A DNA stretch of 64,000 bases from Leishmania infantum JPCM5. Its lineage: Eukaryota > Euglenozoa > Kinetoplastea > Trypanosomatida > Trypanosomatidae. The notes beneath the pieces are model-generated. The model did no database searches and was not told the DNA's origin. It worked only from the letters and a program-made list of their open reading frames with translations. The stretch's first letter is position 1, and every line of letters starts with the position of its first letter. Of the stretch, positions 50,172-60,500 are shown in pieces. Position numbers and translations under genes: made by a program. The stretch spans positions 429,323-493,322 of the forward strand of contig NC_009413.2 in the NCBI RefSeq assembly GCF_000002875.2, given 5' to 3'.

Positions 50172-50209
50172 CTTTCATCATTTTCTTTTTTTTTCGCTCT
50201 ATTCTACAG
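50172..50209 (+). promoter_or_regulatory. Candidate SL trans-splice acceptor
   Basis: A T-rich tract (50172-50205) ends in CTACAG with AG at 50208-50209, 29 bases before the ATG at 50239. It helps choose that ATG over the in-frame GTG at 50230. Confidence 0.55.
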
Positions 50210-50238
50210 AAGCCTCAACGACGGCCGCAGTGGCTGCA

Positions 50239-51375
50239 ATGCCGGCGAACTCCCACGCAGAACGGTTTGAGCGGGTTACCGTCTACGTGGACATCGCAGA
50301 TGCAGCGAACGCGCCGGAGGAGGGGCGAGAGGACGTCGAGGAGGCGGCGATGCTGCTGGAGCTGATTCAAGCTTCTGCGGCAGCGGTCACTGGCCAGCTC
50401 GTTGTCGTTGATAGCAGGAGTCTTGTGTCTGCCGAAGAGCAGGCAAGGCCTTCTCTGTCACCGGAGGCAGATCCCGGCACCGCCTCTGAGGCCGCGTCGT
50501 TGAGTACGTCTACCACACTGCAACTGCTGCGTTACTGGCAGGCGGAGGAGGCAGATGTGTACACGCGCGATGTTAACAACACCGTTCCCTTTATGAGGGC
50601 CTGGGAGTGCTTGATCACATCCAAGAACACACGAGACGGCGCCGTGACGTACGCGCTGCATCGTCGACAGATGCCGGTGCTGTCGCTGGCGCTAGCGCAG
50701 GCCGGCACGTCTACGAGGGCGCTAAAGAGCGCCCTGGAAGAACTGCTTTACACGTGCGTGCCAAGCGGTGCCACATGGGAGGACAAGAGCGATGCCGTCA
50801 TCCGCTTCTTTACGTTTCCGCCCGAGTTGGGCGCCTACGTTGTGGCGCCGTCCGTGAGCGCCGCAGACGACGCAAAGCCTCACCGCTACTCCGAGGCTGG
50901 CCCTGCGAGTGCTTCTACGGCTGCTGCTGCTGCTGCTGCTGCTACGGCGGCGGTGGTGGTGAACAAGGACGGCTACCCGGTGCGCCTGCCGTGGACTCCG
51001 TCTCTGCTTCCGCCACCGCCTACGCGCTTTGCTGGTGTCTTGCGAGAATTGTGCTTCGCGGACAGCGCGCAGATGGCGATGCTGCGGCGGCGCAACCCGC
51101 TTCTCCCGGGTGTTCTGGCTGCCTTTCATCGATACGGAAATCGGGGCCTGCTGCGCAGTGCTCTGCAGCGCGGGTACCGTGTCGAGGTGGCAGAGGTGGC
51201 AGAGAGCGATGAGGACGCCGCGTCGGCAGAGGACTGGGTGCGCAGGTTTGTGGATCTCTCCATCACCAACGACGATGAAGCGGACTCACAGAGGAGGCAG
51301 GCAGCCGCCGCGGCCACCTTGAGGAACTTCGAGTCGACATGGCTAGACCTGCCGCTGCCGCAGACCCAGCGGTGA
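50239..51375 (+). CDS. Protein of unknown function with polyalanine run (378 aa)
   Basis: Clearly coding, family not recognised. The frame opens at a GTG (50230) but the first ATG is 50239, giving MPANSHAERFERV. Residues 10-70 have a strand/helix pattern (VTVYVDIAD, LLELIQASAAAV, LVVVD); 95-200 look folded (LLRYWQAEEADVYTRD, PFMRAWECLI, VTYALHRRQMPVLSLAL); an Ala run at 228-235 is encoded by eight perfect GCT codons (50920-50943); 250-320 look folded again (PWTPSLLPPPPTRFAGVLREL, PLLPGVLAAFHRYG); and the end is acidic (ESDEDAASAEDW). No membrane segment or signal. The two folded halves around a variable linker recall small subunits of multi-protein complexes, but no assignment is justified. 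Confidence 0.85.
   Translation: MPANSHAERFERVTVYVDIADAANAPEEGREDVEEAAMLLELIQASAAAVTGQLVVVDSRSLVSAEEQARPSLSPEADPGTASEAASLSTSTTLQLLRYWQAEEADVYTRDVNNTVPFMRAWECLITSKNTRDGAVTYALHRRQMPVLSLALAQAGTSTRALKSALEELLYTCVPSGATWEDKSDAVIRFFTFPPELGAYVVAPSVSAADDAKPHRYSEAGPASASTAAAAAAAATAAVVVNKDGYPVRLPWTPSLLPPPPTRFAGVLRELCFADSAQMAMLRRRNPLLPGVLAAFHRYGNRGLLRSALQRGYRVEVAEVAESDEDAASAEDWVRRFVDLSITNDDEADSQRRQAAAAATLRNFESTWLDLPLPQTQR
50920..50943 (+). repeat. (GCT)8 triplet repeat inside a coding region
   Basis: Eight perfect GCT units in frame, encoding alanines 228-235 of the 378-residue protein. Pure codon use marks it as a length-variable microsatellite. Confidence 0.9.
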
Positions 51376-52064
51376 GTGTGGCGAGCCCCTCGCCGTGCAT
51401 GGCTGAGGGCTTAGTGACGGCGCGTCACATATGACGTTGCTTTTGTCAAGAAGGGGTCGAATCGCGGCCATGTGACGTGCGGGTGGCCGGCACAAGAACC
51501 GCAACGTTCGTCTTGCTTCTCGATGAGCGAGAAATGGAAGGACACACAGACAGCCAAACGCGTGCGAATTGTACCATCTGGTTTTGTATGGTGTGTATGG
51601 GCGGCCTACCTGCCGTGGATATGCACCTGGGATGCACGATGGGTACTCCCCACGTAGCCCGCATCCCGTAATGCCTTGTGCTTGCATGTTTCGCGTTCAG
51701 TGGGGGCTTTTCTCGCGCTCTTTGAGAAGTGTTTCGCTCTCTGGTGTGCTCTCACAAGCTTATGCGCGAGTACATATGCGCGCTACACCACCAACGCATC
51801 TCTCTTTCTCTGTGAACGTGTCCTTCTCGTGCGTCGCGCTTTCTCTACATCGTCACGGCATTGCTATCCCCCTTCCCTTGCACCCTCTCCTTTCCTCTGT
51901 TCCACCGGATGCTTTTCCTTTGTCGAGCTGGGCCCGCGAAGCAGCTTCTTACGCCCCGCTACGCAAGGCATCTTCTGAGGGCCGCACAGGTGCCGTCTTC
52001 AGCGGCGGATTATCCGTGTTGACCCACTTCTCCCCTGTCACGCGCACCACACTCCCTTGCAAGC
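51376..52064 (+). other. 0.7 kb intergenic/UTR region
   Basis: No supported gene. Complex sequence (51376-51700) is followed by a long C/T-rich zone that supplies the acceptor for the next gene. Confidence 0.7.
51862..51927 (+). promoter_or_regulatory. Candidate SL trans-splice acceptor
   Basis: A pyrimidine tract (51866-51922) runs to TGTCGAG with AG at 51926-51927, 137 bases before the ATG at 52065. Confidence 0.4.
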
Positions 52065-53498
52065 ATGTCCAAGATCAATGCGACGTACAGCTCCGGCTAC
52101 TACATCGCCCCTGATGTAGACTTTCGAAAGCTTGAGGAACAGCAGCGTCAGGAGCAGCGCGGCAAGCGCAAGCACGGAGGTGCCGACCACGGCGGTGACG
52201 ACAATGTCAAGCGACAGACGTTTGCCATTCCGTTCGATCTAATCTGCGAGCACTGCCACCGACGCATCGCTCGCGGCAGTCACGTCTACGCCAATCGACG
52301 GGCCACCGACAAGCGCTACCTCGACAGCATCCGCATCTGGGAGCTGGAGATATTGTGCCGCTTCTGCAAGGGCAAGTATTACCTGCGCACCGACCCGGAG
52401 ACCCCCAAGGACACGGGCGGCTACATTTGCGAGAAGGGCTGCAAGCGAGTCGAGGGCGACTTCTACTCCCTCAACAAGCAGAACCAAGCGGCGCGGGAGG
52501 AATGGGAGAAGGCGAAGGCGGAGGCAGAGCTGAACCCGCTGGCGGCGCTGGAGAGAGAAAACGAAGCGGCCCGCGAACTGGAGGAGCGCAACCGCCAGAT
52601 CGAAGAGGCAGTGGAGGAGCGCGCCGGACACGATGATGGGAACCTGCTCACAATGCTGCGCAGCCGCCCCCGCCGCACCGAGGTGCGCGCAGCTGCGCTC
52701 GACGACGACGGCGACGAGGACGCGGATGACAGCGGCAAGCCGGGCACGGCACCGAGTTCTACAAGTGCGGAGCCAGCATCGTCACCGCCGTCATCATCGT
52801 CAACCGCTTTCCCCTTACCAAAAGCCTTCACGCTTGGCGGCGACGGCGACGGGAGCGGCGACGAGGACGAGGAGGACGCCGATGAGCGCGCTTTCCGAGA
52901 ATTCAACGAGGACATGGAGCGACGCTGGCGTACCCTGGAGCGCCAGCAGCGCGCGCGGCAGCGGCAACAGGAGCAGCAGAGCATTGTAGCCGAGACGACG
53001 ATGCCCGCTGATGAGGATGAGCTGAGGCGTGTGCTGGCGCGCTACGGCGGCGATCGCCGTGCCACAGCGGAGGCAGTGACAACCACGCTGGTGCAGGCGC
53101 AGGAGCCGAATGTACTCCAGGCCCCCGCTAGCGCATCGTGCCCAACACCCATGACCACATCGGCACCAGCCGTTGCACCCAAGAAGAGCAGCATCAAGCA
53201 AAACAAGTTCTTCGTTTGCAATAATGACAATGATGACGACATCGACGACGCAGATGCTGAAGAGTCGCTACTCGCCCGCCTGCGTGGACCTCCACCGCCG
53301 AAGCCAGCCTTTGTTAGCGCGGCTCGTGCCACCAGCGCCGTCTCCATCACCGCAGGAGCGACGCCGTGTGCGCAGCCTGCCTCTCGCTTCGCAACTCCGG
53401 CTGGCGCCTCACAGCCACCCCCGCCGCCACGGAAATGCGGCAGCTCTCTTCTGCGCCGACTCGTTGACGATGAGGATGACGAGGATGGAGCTGACTGA
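52065..53498 (+). CDS. CWC16/Yju2-family (CCDC94/CCDC130-like) splicing factor (477 aa)
   Basis: The N-terminal 170 residues carry the CWC16 domain: start MSKINATYSSGYYIAPDVDF, then F-x-I-P-F-D-L-I-C61-E-H-C64 and I-L-C98-R-F-C101 forming the family's four-Cys zinc site. Between them is the conserved G-S-H-V-Y-A-N-R-R, and after them Y-Y-L-R-T-D-P-E-T. Family members bind the catalytic spliceosome around the branching and exon-ligation steps; in a trypanosomatid the main clients would be SL trans-splicing reactions. After a helical charged stretch (about 140-190, E/R/K-rich, coiled-coil-like) the rest is acidic low complexity with a Pro-rich end (PPPPPRKCGSSLLRRL) and a final D/E cluster. I cannot decide by eye between the Yju2 and Saf4/CCDC130 branches. 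Nuclear location expected. Confidence 0.88.
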   Translation: MSKINATYSSGYYIAPDVDFRKLEEQQRQEQRGKRKHGGADHGGDDNVKRQTFAIPFDLICEHCHRRIARGSHVYANRRATDKRYLDSIRIWELEILCRFCKGKYYLRTDPETPKDTGGYICEKGCKRVEGDFYSLNKQNQAAREEWEKAKAEAELNPLAALERENEAARELEERNRQIEEAVEERAGHDDGNLLTMLRSRPRRTEVRAAALDDDGDEDADDSGKPGTAPSSTSAEPASSPPSSSSTAFPLPKAFTLGGDGDGSGDEDEEDADERAFREFNEDMERRWRTLERQQRARQRQQEQQSIVAETTMPADEDELRRVLARYGGDRRATAEAVTTTLVQAQEPNVLQAPASASCPTPMTTSAPAVAPKKSSIKQNKFFVCNNDNDDDIDDADAEESLLARLRGPPPPKPAFVSAARATSAVSITAGATPCAQPASRFATPAGASQPPPPPRKCGSSLLRRLVDDEDDEDGAD

Positions 53499-54537
53499 GC
53501 GGGGGAGTTGCTGCGCACGCTCCTGCACTACATGCGCCGCCCTGTAAAATCTTTTTTTTTCGCCTTTCTTTCCTTTTCTCGACGGCCGCATCGGCGCAGT
53601 CCTTGTGCTCGTGCACATGGCAGGCGTGTCGGCGAGGCGGCTGAGTGGCGGGGGGGGGAGGTGAGGAGCACGCAGCTGCTGCCTCTGACCCTTGCCTTTG
53701 CTGCTTCGGCGAAGATGAAGGGTTCTCTTCAACACGTATGCACGCAGGCGTGCGTTTTCTGCGCCATCTTTGCTAGCTCAAGGATGGAGCTCACACATCG
53801 CGAGAAGGCGGAGAACAAGCTCGCGCCTCTTTTGTTTTGGATGCTGTAGCGCAGAAAAACAGAGATGAGGGCGGCGGCCGGCTGTGCCGACTGCTCGCCG
53901 TCCCCGTTGCTCTCTTTAGGTTAGGAGAGGTGCACGCTTTCGTGCACTGACATGGCATGGCGCCTCCTCTCTTCTTCTGCCTCCTTCTCCCTCCCCCCAT
54001 GCGCTGCTCCGGCGCTGTCTCTCCTGGATGCATTCTCGCCTCTTCCTTTCCCCCTTGCTCGTCATTCCATACGCGCGCGCATGGGGTGCTGCTTGAATGT
54101 TATGCTGCCGCTTGCTTGCGTGTGCGCTGTGGCGGCGGTGGCCTTTCCTCCTTCAATCATGGCGGCGCAGCTATCGCAAGCGGGCATGCGCAGCAGGCAT
54201 ATAGATAGCCAATCACTACGAGAGACGAAAGACCCCCTCCTTCCCTCCTTCAAAAGGAGCAGCCAAACGGGAAAGGAAAAGGTGTAGGCAAGCTGTGTGC
54301 TGTCCTTCTCCCCGGCCCCACCCCCCACTTCCCGCTCTTCTGCACTCTATAGCATTTGCATTTCACACGTGCTGCAAGGTCGCGCGAACACCCCCTCACC
54401 GCCGTGCGCGCATTGTGTGGTGCAAAACAAAAAAGGACTTGCCGTGTGCGCGTGTATTGAGGCAGACTTCATAGTCGTTTCCTCTTGCAGCTTTTGGGCC
54501 TCTTCTTGTGCGTGCCAGGTTCGTTATCCACATCGTA
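53499..54537 (+). other. 1.0 kb intergenic/UTR region
   Basis: No supported gene. T9 (53551-53559), G9 (53650-53658) and C/T-rich stretches are present. Frames here are short and low-complexity. Confidence 0.7.
54475..54490 (+). promoter_or_regulatory. Candidate SL trans-splice acceptor of the Sec16-like gene
   Basis: GTTTCCTCTTGCAG with AG at 54489-54490, 47 bases before the ATG at 54538. Confidence 0.4.
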
Positions 54538-57500
54538 ATGTCTGGTGGCCCACCGCCCCCACCGCCGCCTCCGCGGACAGGCGCAGCCGAAGGCGGCGAA
54601 GTACACCCGCTGTCCATGTTCAGCAAGCGACCCGCAGGGCCGCCAGGGACACCATATTCCTCCGTCGTTGACCCAGCGGCGGCGCGCCGGGTCAACATGC
54701 TGAGTGCTTACAGCCAGTACGCAAACCCCGCGGCAGGCGCCAGGGCGCTGCCACCTGCAAGCACAGGTAGCGGCTACGCACCACCGCCAGGGCCCGCGGA
54801 TCCAGCTGCCCCACCTCCTCCTGTTCGGCCACTTGTGGCGACAGGTACTCCAGAGGCGGACAAAGGCCACCCTTCACCATCACCCGCTCAGCTGACCTTA
54901 GGCCAGCCCTCTAGCAGCCCGCCTCCTCCACCCCCCTGCGCGGCCCCACCGAAGACGGCAGCCCTCAACACGCCGTGGACACCGCCTCCGCCGCCTCTTT
55001 CGCCTGCTACCTCTGCGGGTGGTCCGCGTGTAGGCGGCGCTTCTCGGTACGCCGTGCCCAACTACGCTTTTGGCGGAGAGGCGAATACGAGTGTCGCCGG
55101 CCCGCCTCCACCGGCACCACAACCCGCGGCTCCATTGGCAGCATCCCCGCCGCTGCCACCACCACCGCCAGCTGCCCTGCCCAGCGGTGTCATGCATACA
55201 ATGTTGGAGCACACGGAGCCGGAGGCGCCGTCACATCCACCGCCGGCGGCCTTTTCTTCGCCGTCCGCTCCTGCCGCAGCCCCCGCCGGACCACTGCTGG
55301 CGACTCGCGTTAGCGGCGTGGCCCTCGGCCGGCCTGCCAGCTCGCGCAACTCAAGCAATGGCCGCCAGTCGCCTCGTGACTTGAGCGAGTTCACCGGTCA
55401 CTGGGTACCGAGCCGCATCAGCAAGGAGTATAACACGTTTTTGGCCGAAGTGAATAGCCCGAGTGAGACGGCCGCAGCTGCCGCCGTGGTGCATCACAGC
55501 CGTCCCTCGTCACGTGGCAGCAGCATCCTGGAGGGCGTCGCAGCAGCATCGGCTGCAGCGCTGGAGGCTGGGGGCCACCGTACACCGTCCGCGCCGGGAC
55601 ACGCGCCCAACATCAGCTCCGGGCTGCGCCGCAGTGTGCCTGCTTTTCTCCAGCCCGGCGGTGGCGACAGCGTCGCGCAGCGCACGGTGCGCGCAGCCTC
55701 ATCTCGGGTGGACTCGACCACGACTGCGTCGCGCGGCCGCAAACTACTGGAGGCTGCCCTCACGGCACGCGGCGCCCGCCATGCGCCCTTGCGCCACACG
55801 TCGTTCTCTAGCCTCGCAGCACACCCTCAGCAGCAATCGTCGGCCTCGGTGCAAAAGAGCCAGGGCGCGCCGGTGAGGGGCAAGGAGGCCGGCGCTGCTC
55901 CTGCGGAGCACAGCGCCGGGGCACGCTTGGAGATGCGTGACCAGTGGAGCTCTGCACCGACACATAGAAGCAGCGGTAACGACGGGAGCGCAGCCACAGA
56001 CGCGTCGCTCTTGGTGCCGGGGCTGGCGACGCTATGCACGGGCAGCGCTTCGTTGGGGACCGGCTACTCTTTCTCGTCTCGGAGCGTTCGGCCGACCATG
56101 GGCGGCAACGGAGACTTCCTCACCTGCGATACAGCTCTGCTTTCGAACGCGCGGGCAGGGGATCCCAAGGGCGAGAGCGCAAGTCGCGACGGTCCTCTAC
56201 AGGCTGACGGGCCGCTACGAAGAGCCGACGCCGAGCACGTTAGTAGCAGCGGTCATGCAGGCGACGCCGCGGCCAGTTCTCATCCTTCAGCGCCGCCGAG
56301 GAATCCCAATGGCCTTATCGCGGGCGGGATGACTGTTTCGGGAGCGGAAGCGCCTGCGAACGCCCACACCCACAACCCACGTTTCGACGCGAGGGGATCG
56401 CTGCCCAGGCCAGCCGACGAGCCGCCACAAAGTGACCTGAGTGCAGATGACAGGAGTGCCAGTCGACAGGAGCACAGAAGCGCTTTCATGACCGGCAGTG
56501 ACCCCACTCTCGCTACTACGACACTCGTCAATCCATTCCGTGCAATGACCAGGAAGAGCGGCGGCGGCGGCGACACTGCCGCGTCGCCGGCACCACCGCC
56601 AACAGTCAGCCGGGAACAGCTATCTTGCCAGCAGCAGCAGTGGCAAGATCCCCAGCAGCAGCCACGACAGAAGCTGCTGCTGCATGACGCACCGCACAGC
56701 GGTTTTCACAGCGGCGCGCCGCCCTCGGCGCCGTCACCATCCTACCCCGACGCGGAGGCAAACCTACCAGAGAAACTGTCAAGTCCGAAGGACATCACCA
56801 CAACGGAAGACGCCGGCACTGCTGGCCCTCCTCTACCTCCGCTACCGCAACAACAGCAACCGCTCTTTGCCGCAGCCAACGGCGACACGACAACAGCAAC
56901 TGCGCCCGTGACTGGCTTTACCACGCCGCGAGGGGGTGGAGCGGGCTCGGTGCCTCGAGCACCGCCGCAGAGGCAGCAGCTTCCACTGCCGCCGTCAAAC
57001 TCTTCCAGCTCAAATGTGCCCCCCAACATGAGCCGCGGCCTCTACGCGGCGTCCCCCTACGTGCGCGATGAGGATGCGCGGGCCGTGGTCGACGAGTCGC
57101 CAATACCACAGCGGCCTCTACCCTTCGACAGCGTGCCGCAGCTGGAGGCGACACCAATGGCGACAGCTGAGCAGGACGAGGGCGAGTTTGGCGCTACCGA
57201 CAGCGGCGCTCTGGACTACACGCACAACAACGGCGCCCACGCTGTTCGTCGCTCCATGCAGGATGATTTGACCGAGGAAAAAGGCGCTGCCGGGCAGTAT
57301 CAACCGCCGCCGCCGCCGCGGAATGGCCTTCACGCTGCACCTCCCCTTTCACCGGCGCAGAAGAGAGGCGCTGCAAACCCTTTCAGCGCCATCCTCACGC
57401 AAGTCCACCCTAAAGTGCTACACGCGTCTCAGCAACAACCGCCGCCGCAGCCAACACACGAGCCGCAAGCGCAGGAGCAGCGCCAAGAGGGGCCGACGGG

Positions 57501-60500
57501 CCCCTCTGCTCATCTCATACCGCAGCCATCCGGCCCTCCTCCACCAGTTCTGCCGACGAGGACCATCTCCAAGAGCAGCGCCTTGCCGCTGCTTCCGAAC
57601 CCGGGCTTTCCGTGCAGCACAAACATCTCTGAGAGCCCCCTCAGCAAAGACAGCACGCCAGCGCTGAAGCCCTCGCCGCGCAACGTGGCTGACACGTGGA
57701 GCTGCCACGATTGCCCGTCCTCGTCCAACCCTTTCCTGGAACCGGACGAGAATTTTCTCTTCACCCCCTCGAACGGACTGCTGCCGGATGCGGCGAACAC
57801 CTCCACCAACAGCACATCAAGACAAAGGCCCCACCAAGCCCTGATGGGCTCTCTCGACTCAGTTCAATCGGCGCCGGCACACCACGAGCCGCCGCCGCCG
57901 TCCAAGGACGATGCAGCGCCGCCGATGGCGTCCAACTCTACCACCGCACCGCTGCTAAACTTCGCTGGCGACGGAGGTGCCCCCGGCACCACCACCGCAC
58001 GCACGCCAGGTGGCGCCACGCTCGTCAACCCTTTCTCCAAGTCCGCCCCAAACTCCAACTGCTACCTGAGCGCCACAACCGTGAGCATCAATGGCAGCGG
58101 CGCATTGTCGGGCGGCGCGTCGCTGACAGGATCATTTGCCGGCGGGGCAGTGCGCAAGAAGTCGCGCCGCAGCGGGGCACCGTGCTTCGCCATCTTCGTC
58201 GGCGGCGCCACCCTCCTGCCAGGGGTGCAGGGTGACAACAGCAGCGAGAGGAGAGGCTTTCCATGCATCGCGGCGTGCTTCAACAACCCAATCTCCTGGT
58301 CGCCGCTCATCGCGAACAGCGCCCGGTCTCCGTTAGTGCAGCCGATCACCTCGGCTTCCTCACGAACCGGTTCGGTACGAACCACGTCACTAAGTGGAGC
58401 TGCCCGCGCTAACACGTCGCCGGTGCCGCGCCCTCTTGGGGTAGGTGCACTGGGAGGCAACATCGGTATCTGTCTCAGCTTCTGTAGCGTGACGGAGGCG
58501 CTGACAGCGCGGGGGTCGATGGTGGACCGCAAGGGCATCCGGGGCACCGAGTACGGCCGGCGCTACGTGCGAGCCTTGACGGACGCGGTGCTGCCGTGTG
58601 CCCTGCTCGCGGACCAGTGGGCGACCGGGGACGCAGCGACAGGCGCGGTGGTGGCGGGGGTGATGGACGCGCTGAAAGGCTGCGTCCCTGCCCCACTCGG
58701 TGAGGTGGTGGAGGTGATGTTGATGGACGCACTGCCGCAAAAGGATGGGGGCGGCTTTGTGTGGAAGGACAACGGTGGCCGCCGACTCGCCGAGCTGCTT
58801 ACGGCGGCGGCGCAGGCTGACGCTCGCAGGCGCGCGGCGACCGCTCGTAGCAGGAGCGCTACTGCCCATCCCGCAGCTGGCGCTAGTGCCACCAGCGCCA
58901 CGGAGGCGAATGATGCACTGATGGCAATCTCGCCGCTGAACCCGGTGACCAGCGCCGCTAGATGCGACTCGAAGGAGCGGGCTGCCGCGCTCCGCCGGGT
59001 GGAGGATCTGCTGTGCACGGGTCAGCGTGTGGAGGCGGTCGAGACCGCCCTCGAGGCGCACCTCCACGCGCACGCGCTCCTGATTTCCATGATGTGCCCG
59101 ACCAAGGACTTGTACCTACGCAGTGTCCAGGCGGTCATGCAGCAGGAGCTTTCGGTCACGTCTCCGCTCGCCCACGCCTACAGCATGTTCAACGAGATGC
59201 CACTCCCTCCCTTGGTCCCGCCCCCCTCGAAGGCGGACGAGGAGGATGAGGGGGCGACGGCATTAGGTGAGGGGAGAAGCATCTCGGAGGCTGCCCAGCA
59301 CCAAGAGCAGCAACACAAGCGGCAACAGCAGATGTTCTTGCGCAATCAGGAGATGCTGCAGCAAACGTGGCGCCGCCACGCTGCGATTTTGCTTGCGAAC
59401 TTCACTCGCCACAGCGGAAATGGCCTGCTGCAGCTTGCCACAACGCTCCAACAGGTTAACCTTGTCGTGGAGGCGCACACATGCTTGCTGCTGCTGCACC
59501 TCACACCACTTGGTATGGCGGGCCCGGCCCGCGCCGGTGCGGAGCCTCTTCCCCCAGCATCCTCTCTGTCTCCGGAGTGTGTGGAGGATCTGCTGCCGCG
59601 TCCGGATCAGCGGCAGGTCATGGAGGAGATACGGCGGCGCATCGGCGTCGTCGGCGGCACGTACCACCCCACGCGGGGATGCCGTGCAAGCTTCCTGACG
59701 CCTGTCACGACGCTTCTCACGCAGCTGGTGCAGCTGGTGAGCGCGCGGCTCGACGCGCGGGCACCTCCACTGTCACCCCCCGAGTCAGCTGAGCCGCCAG
59801 TGCCGTTCCACGGGCTGCCACATGGCCAGCCTCGGAGCGATATTGGGTACCGCATGATGCAGGTGCTGTGGCTGCGCGAGTTGGGACTCGGCAAGGAGTC
59901 TGCGCAAGCGCTGCACGCATTGCTGCAGCGCATGCCCCCACCGCTGGCCTTCTCTCTGCGTGTGCCGCCGCGCACGCTCAATGAGCTCGTCTACCTATTT
60001 GGTGGCGTGCCGCCGCCGTCGCCGCAGCAGCCACCGGATGCTCTAGACGGCGCTGCTGCTGCAGCGAGGGGTGAGTCGGTCCCTGAGAGCGAAGCCACCA
60101 CGCAGCAGCCCTCCCCAAACGCCTACGCCGGATCCCCATCACACTCGCGCGAAGTGTTGCCCCAGAACGCCGACGACGAGGCTGACAAGGCGCCTAGCAC
60201 AAGCAGGTCAACGTTGACGCGCTCTACATCAGAGGTGCACCACACCGGCCCGCTGCCGCAGCGAAACCCCCAGCAGCGACAGGCGCCGACACCGCAGCAC
60301 CTCTCATTGCTCAACCGCGCGTTGCTGCCGTCCTCTCCGCCCGGCACCGCCACTTCTCTACTCACACGCGATCAGCGCGCGGCCGCCCTCCAGCCGCTGG
60401 AGCGGCCAGAACCACCTTCTGACGGCAAGCCCGGCAACGCCAGCGCCAAGGCGGCAACGGCGCCAGCTGCTGGCAAGCTGAAGCAGCCCGCGCCGCGTCG

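Larger units (their letters stand above)
49400..50238 (+). other. 0.8 kb intergenic/UTR region
   Basis: No supported gene. Its main feature is a CA microsatellite (separate entry), followed by C/T-rich sequence leading to the splice acceptor of the next gene. Confidence 0.7.
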
